A stretch of DNA of 64,000 nt. It comes from Lithospermum erythrorhizon. Its lineage: Eukaryota; Streptophyta; Magnoliopsida; Boraginales; Boraginaceae. How positions within the stretch are numbered: the stretch's first letter is position 1; every line of letters starts with the position of its first letter. The notes beneath the pieces are model-generated. The model was given only the letters and a program-made list of their open reading frames with translations. It did not search any database and was not told the origin of the DNA. This document shows positions 58,860 to 64,000 of this stretch, in pieces. Made by a program: the position numbers and the translations under genes. Location of the stretch: NCBI GenBank assembly GCA_019722365.1, contig JADFUC010000453.1, positions 1-64,000 on the forward strand, given 5' to 3'.

Positions 58860-60660
58860 TGATAGAAAAGTATTACAAAGTTCCTAGGGGCATACCTCCG
58901 TATCGAAGCCTATACAAGAATGTCAGAGAAAACCCCATTCTACACAAATTTCCCAATTTGCTCACAGACACAGGCATTTTCAACTACTAATTCTACCTTT
59001 TATATTCACAGACAACTATGAGCAGTACTAGGTAGTCTACATGTACATTCTCAAATATTTTCCTTTTTTCTTGCCAAACTTCATAGATCACTTAACTAAA
59101 ACACAACCTTGCCAACCTACTCTTAGCGACCTCCCTTATACTTAGCAACATCAATGCAATTCCTCGAGACCATCATTAGGAGCTCAAATCCTTGAGAAAC
59201 ATCAACATTTTTCTCCAAATATTGCTAAGAATTCACGGTTAAAGAAGATGTGCTCGATACTCTCCTCCACATTATAGAGAACACAATTCACATCCACGTC
59301 CATTCCTATTTCTTGTCTGTCTTTGGTAGGCGGGTTTCCCTTACAAAGTCCAACACATAAAACCATGTATGTGTATATTGCTTTAGCGAAACCAAACCGG
59401 AGTTATCCGATTTAGCTTATCTGACGGATTAAAATTTCCATATTGTAGAAGCCTTTACCATTCCTTTCCCTTTACATGCTCGGCGGCCGGTCATCGGCTA
59501 TAATGCTCCATCTCTAGAGTTCTTCTTCTCACTTTGTACAACTACACTAATAACCTACTTAGCGGTTGCCTCTTGAGACACTCTTAGGCTTACCACGCCT
59601 TTAGAATAAATAATCGGCCAAAATTCCTCTATCCCAACAATGCGTACTGAAATTAGCCCTCTTGCCATACATAATCTCCACCTGAGACCGGGCTCCTTAA
59701 ATCGTCCATTTGCTTCAAGAGTGGTTTCAATGCCAACTATATTGTAACGTGATGCCCAAAGCTCTGTTTTTTCGAGCTATGATAGCTATCCATTTGACCC
59801 ATAAAACTCCTTAAATTATAGATATTCTACATATGCTTAGCCATACAAGCTTTGTTCCGAGCCCACAAGTCGTTAATGCCAAGCCCTCAATGATCCTTGG
59901 GCGAGCTACCTCAGCCTTCCGCTTTAATTTTGGCAGAATTTGCGATCACCATACTTCCTGAAGCATCTCACCAATACTTTCAATCTTTTCCTTCTTGCGG
60001 TAGATAGACACTAAAGCACCAATAATTCTTCTTTCCAAATGTGTGATTATTAATCAAAACTAACCTTCGCCTTAAAACTCAAGTTCTTGTTGCCACAATG
60101 GCAATCTTCCTGTGCAATATTAGGGAGACATAATCCACATAGGTAAGCTATTTTGTAATAAGAGGGATCCCCAAATATTTGATGGGCAATTGTCTCAAAG
60201 GAAATCCCATTATCGGCTCAACTATATTACTAAACAATCATCCACCTAGCCCCCTGAATGCTTGTCGAGGTTTAGTTGGTATGGCCAACATACGAGCCTC
60301 AATGCACTAGTAATCCTTTGCAGTTTGACATTTGCTCCATACGCAACAAACCACCATCACCAAAAAAACATACATTAGTTATCACAGCTCTCTTTACAAT
60401 TAGGATGGAGGACAAAATTAGATTCCTGAGGCTTCGACCTTCGTAATTTCATTGAAGACATCCATTATAACAATAAAAGATAAGAGCCAGGGGATCTCAC
60501 ACGCGCTTAAGCCTCGGAACTAGAGAAATAACCATGATTTGTGCAATTAAAGCAAACAAGAACCAGGCCGAAGCTACACATGCTTTAATCAATTTATAAA
60601 AATAGAAGGAGAGAAAGTGGAGCAAGCGCAAAACAACCCATAGAAATTCGATTCACAGTC
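58860..60660 (-). pseudogene. L1-type LINE remnant: reverse transcriptase C-terminal part and zf-RVT
   Basis: Read on the minus strand from 60660 downwards. A DPLALIFIVIMDVFNEITK stretch near 60490-60435 corresponds to the GDPLSP-LF region after the RT catalytic motif. LPIKYLGIPLI and TLSFKA-VSLI near 60195-60050 match the LINE RT thumb. GCELCSL and NVEESIEHIFF pieces near 59300-59235, followed by VIYEVWQE near 59080, are the zinc-binding zf-RVT domain that ends L1-type ORF2 proteins in plants. Many stops and frameshifts break it. The 5' part (endonuclease, RT palm) is missing, the usual outcome of incomplete reverse transcription. It ends near 58860 at a T-rich stretch on the plus strand. 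Confidence 0.72.
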
Positions 60661-60741
60661 AAAAGCCGTCCTTGATGTCAATTTTTATAGCACATCGAGT
60701 ACTGATTTCTGTGATATTTATAGGTGGAATTGAATTATTGA

Positions 60742-63110
60742 TGCGAAATAACCCGTTCTGCCTGATAATATGTTGATAGTATATAAGTTTCTCGGTGGAG
60801 TATTTTGGGGTGAAATTAAAAATTTCGAAGTTGAGTAGTGGAGAATTCAACAAATCGGTCGGTTGGTGGTATATTTCGGTTTGTGGTGGGACCCGGAGAT
60901 AGTATAAATGATTTCGGAATAAAATCGATGTACCGAGACTAGTATTATATGAGTAGTAGTTTATGTCATGGAAAATTTTACATTTGGAATCGGTTTCATT
61001 GAGATTTGAAATGCGGAAGTGGAGAAGCAACGAGCCGAGCGGGCGTAATTTTTTCCCTTCTAAATATCCCACCTACCACCACTATCTCCATCTCGTCCGT
61101 TCCTTTTCGCTTCCCTCTTTGGCGAAAATTTCCTCTTCCCCCACGAAATTTTCTTCCATTTCTCTCATCGGTGTGCTTAAAATCAAGGACAAAGTGGTGG
61201 ATTTGCTTCTCCTCATCATATCTAGGTAAGAAAGATCAAATCTTTTGAGATATTTCTTGAGTTTTGAAGAGTTGACTTTTATGGGATTTTTGTTGACCAT
61301 GATTTTGGGACTTCAAAATGATACATATGGATCGTCTAGGCTTATATTACATGATTAGAGGTTATGACAATCGATTTTGGAGGTTGAAATGTGTAGAAAT
61401 TGATAGGTTGACTTTTGTTGACTTTTGAGGAATTGAGTTTTTAAAAAGGTTGAAATGTTATAGAAGTATTCTCTAAACGAAGTATGTAGTGGTAGTGATT
61501 ATACTTGATTTTAGGGGTTGAAGTCTATTGATTAGATCGGTTGACTTTTCTAAGTTTCTTTAAATTATGCGATGATGTTATGGAACTTTAATCACAGTTG
61601 GTTTGGAGTATAATTTGGATGTTTTGAGGTTGATTGGTAGAGGATATTGTTGAGTTAGGTTATTCCAAGTTGAGTAGTAATTGGGTTTTGAACTAAAGGT
61701 TGATTATAATGGGTTAATTAGTTGGCGATTGATTGTTGGATTAATTGGAATGTGACTAACGTGTTATTGTTGGGATAATAAAGTGATGACCGAATATTGG
61801 GAGTTATGAAGTTGGTAAATTGAATGTAGTTAAGTTGGAATTTTAGAAGTGTATACTAATTTCGGGGATAGGATGATTACTAAAAGGTTAATTTGAATTT
61901 TGAGACGTGGTATAATACTCGGGGTTTATATAGATGTTAAGAGAGGTTATTCTACGGAATGTGTTTATAATGTATAACTTCTTTGAATAGGAGTTGAGCA
62001 CGGACCTAGCACGAGGACTACTTAGAGTTAGCATTCTTGCTTTTTGGGCTCGGGTGAGTCTGAGTCTCGCGGGAATTTTTAACTTCATATATATTGTATT
62101 ATATATTTTGCATGTGTTGTCTTGGGACTGATACGAAATGTGTCTTGTGTGATTATGATTGATATTATGTGTAAATCACGATATAGCGTTTATATTATGA
62201 AATAGTGAGATTATGATTTGATACCATGTGATAATCGTTTTTATATGATTAAATATCATGAGATAGCGAGATTATAGGTTATATTATGAGATAATTGAGA
62301 TTATGATTCATGTTATGAGATTGTGGATATGCCACGTGTGTTGTGTGTACTTGTGTTGTATATTTGTGTGTGGTTGACAATGGATGTGCTTTGATTGCTT
62401 TGTGTGTTATTTGCGGAATGAGAATTTGACCCGACCGGGAGGTTTGGTGTGGTGTGCATATTGTGTGGGTAGCCCCGTGGATTCGGGAGGTTTGGTGTGA
62501 TATGCACATTGAGGGGTGTAGCCTCGGTCGGGAGGATGGAGGTGGAGGCCTCATCTGATTATTTGGAGGTGGATTCCTCATATGTGTATTATTTGGAGGT
62601 GGATTCCTCATATGTGTGTATTACTTGGAGGTGGATTCCTCGTATGTGTATTATTTGGAGGTGGATTCCTCATCTGTTTACTATTTGTGGAGGTGGATTC
62701 CTCATTTGATGACTTTGATTATCTTGTGTGTTGAGACAGTTTGTTGGATGTGGTATTCGATTCAAACCTTTTTTAAGAAGATAACAAATTTTTTCATGAA
62801 CTAATCCGTTTCAAGAGTGAACGTGTATTCAGGTTTATTCTTTAATAAGTTCAAGCGCTTAAAAAGTTGATCGGGATGTTCGGTGGCTCAAGGATGAGTC
62901 TAACAAACGCCAAGCCTTTCAAGGAGATCGTGGTCTTTTTTGTTATAGGCGTTTGTAAGGAAACTCTACACTTTAGTATATGTTGTTTTAAGTATGAGAG
63001 TAATGACTTTTGCGGTTTTAATCTTGAATGGTTTTAAAATTGATAGTCCGTAGTTTCTAATCCTAAGTATAGATTGATTCATTGTTAAGGCTCGTGCAAA
63101 TAGCGTATGT
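60742..63110 (+). repeat. Third Tekay-type LTR (sister subfamily)
   Basis: Starts TGCGAAATAACCCG and aligns with the LTR starts at 42238 and 44761 (CTCGGTGGAGTATTTTGGGG, AATCGGTCGGTTGGTGGTAT, AGTATAAATGATTTCGG). A 'GAGTTGAGCACGGACC' block near 61990 matches GAGTTGAGCGAGAACC near 46283. The donor-like CGGGTGAGTCTGAGTCTCGCG follows at 62051-62071, and a tandem repeat at 62555-62715. The right border is uncertain and no gag-pol follows, so it may be a solo LTR. Overlapping short open frames here are not supported as genes. Confidence 0.65.
62555..62715 (+). repeat. Tandem hairpin-like repeat in the third LTR
   Basis: Five units of about 29-34 bp containing TTGGAGGTGGATTCCTCAT and TGTGTATTA. GGAGG and TTCCTC can pair across a short loop. 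A related GGAGGTGGAGGCCTCATCTG unit precedes them at 62538, and GGAGGTTTGGTGTG occurs twice upstream (62438 and 62486). Confidence 0.8.
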
Positions 63111-64000
63111 CATTTTGTTTAGAGGTAACTGAAAGCGATCACTTATTTTTGGAAGTGAAAACAGCCGGACCATCGAACCCCATCGAGAGAGAGTGAGGTG
63201 TCGATCGGGGCCGATGATCGAGACCCCATCCCGAGAGGGTGAGATGCCGATAGGGTCCCGATGATCGAGACCACGGCTTCGATAGGTCCTGCGAAGGGAG
63301 CTTATAGCGTTGCTCTTGGCCATCGAGGGCTCATGAAGACCCCGATTCTCGATGGAGATGCCGATCTTGTGACATTCTGTGTGGAGATTTTTATGCACTA
63401 TATAAGTCTCTTTCTATTTTTAAAACCCTTAACCTTTTTGACCTAATTCTCAAAATTAAATTCCTTCAAATTCAAAAGGCAAAGTCAATAACTCTCACAT
63501 TTAATCTTCATTATCTTTTGTAGAGAGTTTCCTAGTTGTGTGCAAATTGTATTACTCAATCCCCAAATTGTGATTTAGTGAAATCCTTGTGTGGTGTAGC
63601 ATAGGGTTTGCTATTCCTAGTTGGAGTAGTAAAGTAAAATCCTAAGAGGGTATTCTTGGGTTCTTAATCTAGGTTGATTAGGGGTTGAAATCCTTAGCGG
63701 GTAGCTTGGGTCGCTTGGTTGGAGGCTGGGTGTTTGTTAATAGTGGCGAAGTTGGCACGTATTGTGTCGAAACGATTCTTCAGAGCTAGTTATCTTTGCC
63801 AAAATCCAGAGGTTGGAAGGCGGCAGGTGAGCATTAGGGGAACCGAGAAGCTCGTCAAAATCGTGTGTATCGTCCTTCTATCTTTACCTTCAAAATTCTT
63901 GTTATTTTTGCTAATCATATCTTGGTTGTTTAATTAACTTGACTAATCATTCTTGAGCTTGGGTAGTCGGTCTATCGGAGTAATAATTTATATTCCTAAT
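63111..64000 (+). repeat. LTR-like sequence at the window edge with a short GC-rich tandem repeat
   Basis: 63165-63375 has about three and a half units of about 47 bp with ATCGAGACCCCATC-CGAGAG and GATGCCGAT words. An ACTATATAAGTCTC TATA-like box at about 63399 is followed by a leader-like AT-rich stretch and GGTTGATTAGGGGTTGAAAT blocks. This layout fits the U3-R-U5 of a further LTR element extending past 64000, but no protein domain is in the window to confirm it. Confidence 0.4.

Noticed and set aside
60659..61300. Several open frames of 70-137 codons on both strands
   Set aside because: They lie in the third Tekay-type LTR, which aligns with noncoding LTRs at 42238 and 44761.
62279..62611. 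110-codon proline/asparagine-rich frame on the minus strand
   Set aside because: It is the translation of the LTR tandem repeats and shows no independent coding evidence.

Overview
The window is nuclear DNA from a dicotyledonous plant: spliceosomal GT-AG introns, Stowaway-type MITEs, a hAT-like element, large Ty3/gypsy (Tekay-like chromovirus and Tat-like) and Ty1/copia elements, L1-type LINE remnants, and a nuclear gene for a plastid sigma factor. The base composition is AT-rich. I cannot name the species; an asterid is only a guess. Only two host genes can be supported, both on the minus strand: a LIFEGUARD/BI-1-like membrane protein (4 exons, 20051-23270, 245 aa) and a plastid RNA polymerase sigma-70 factor of SIG2 type (9 exons, 49643-53094, 544 aa). 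Both gene models assemble without a frame break across all splice junctions.

Layout. 1-16264 is one large Tekay-like Ty3/gypsy element (5' LTR cut by the window start, gag-pol, 3' LTR at 13650-16264). A Ty1/copia element (about 5972-13373) sits nested in the end of its pol gene. 16265-20050 is AT-rich sequence with a MITE and an unrecognised coding remnant. The LIFEGUARD gene follows, with a 2.3-kb first intron carrying a MITE and local tandem repeats. 23400-28660 holds non-autonomous DNA transposons: two members of a family with G-rich cores, a hAT-like element with an 11-bp flanking repeat, and a solo LTR. 28735-31460 is a Tat-like gypsy fragment (LTR, gag, protease) cut by a copia LTR. 31461-34940 contains two copia ends in inverted orientation. 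34980-37825 is a tandem satellite of about 20 units of about 145 bp, in two subfamilies. 38370-38760 is a LINE ORF1 (DUF4283-like) remnant. 42238-47445 is a second Tekay-like element, followed by a minus-strand gag fragment.

The SIG gene and a third G-rich-core element occupy 49643-54640. Then come AT-rich intergenic DNA, a minus-strand LINE reverse-transcriptase remnant (58860-60660), a third Tekay-type LTR (60742 to about 63110) and a further LTR-like sequence at the right edge.

The host genes act in different places and show no functional link. LIFEGUARD proteins sit in endomembranes and affect calcium handling and cell-death control. The sigma factor directs the plastid-encoded RNA polymerase to plastid promoters. 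I found no convincing new multi-gene system. The most interesting signals are in the repeats: the two-subfamily satellite, hairpin arrays at the same place in three Tekay LTR subfamilies, a conserved splice-donor-like motif in those LTRs, G-rich transposons beside both host genes, and a partial duplication of the SIG last exon.
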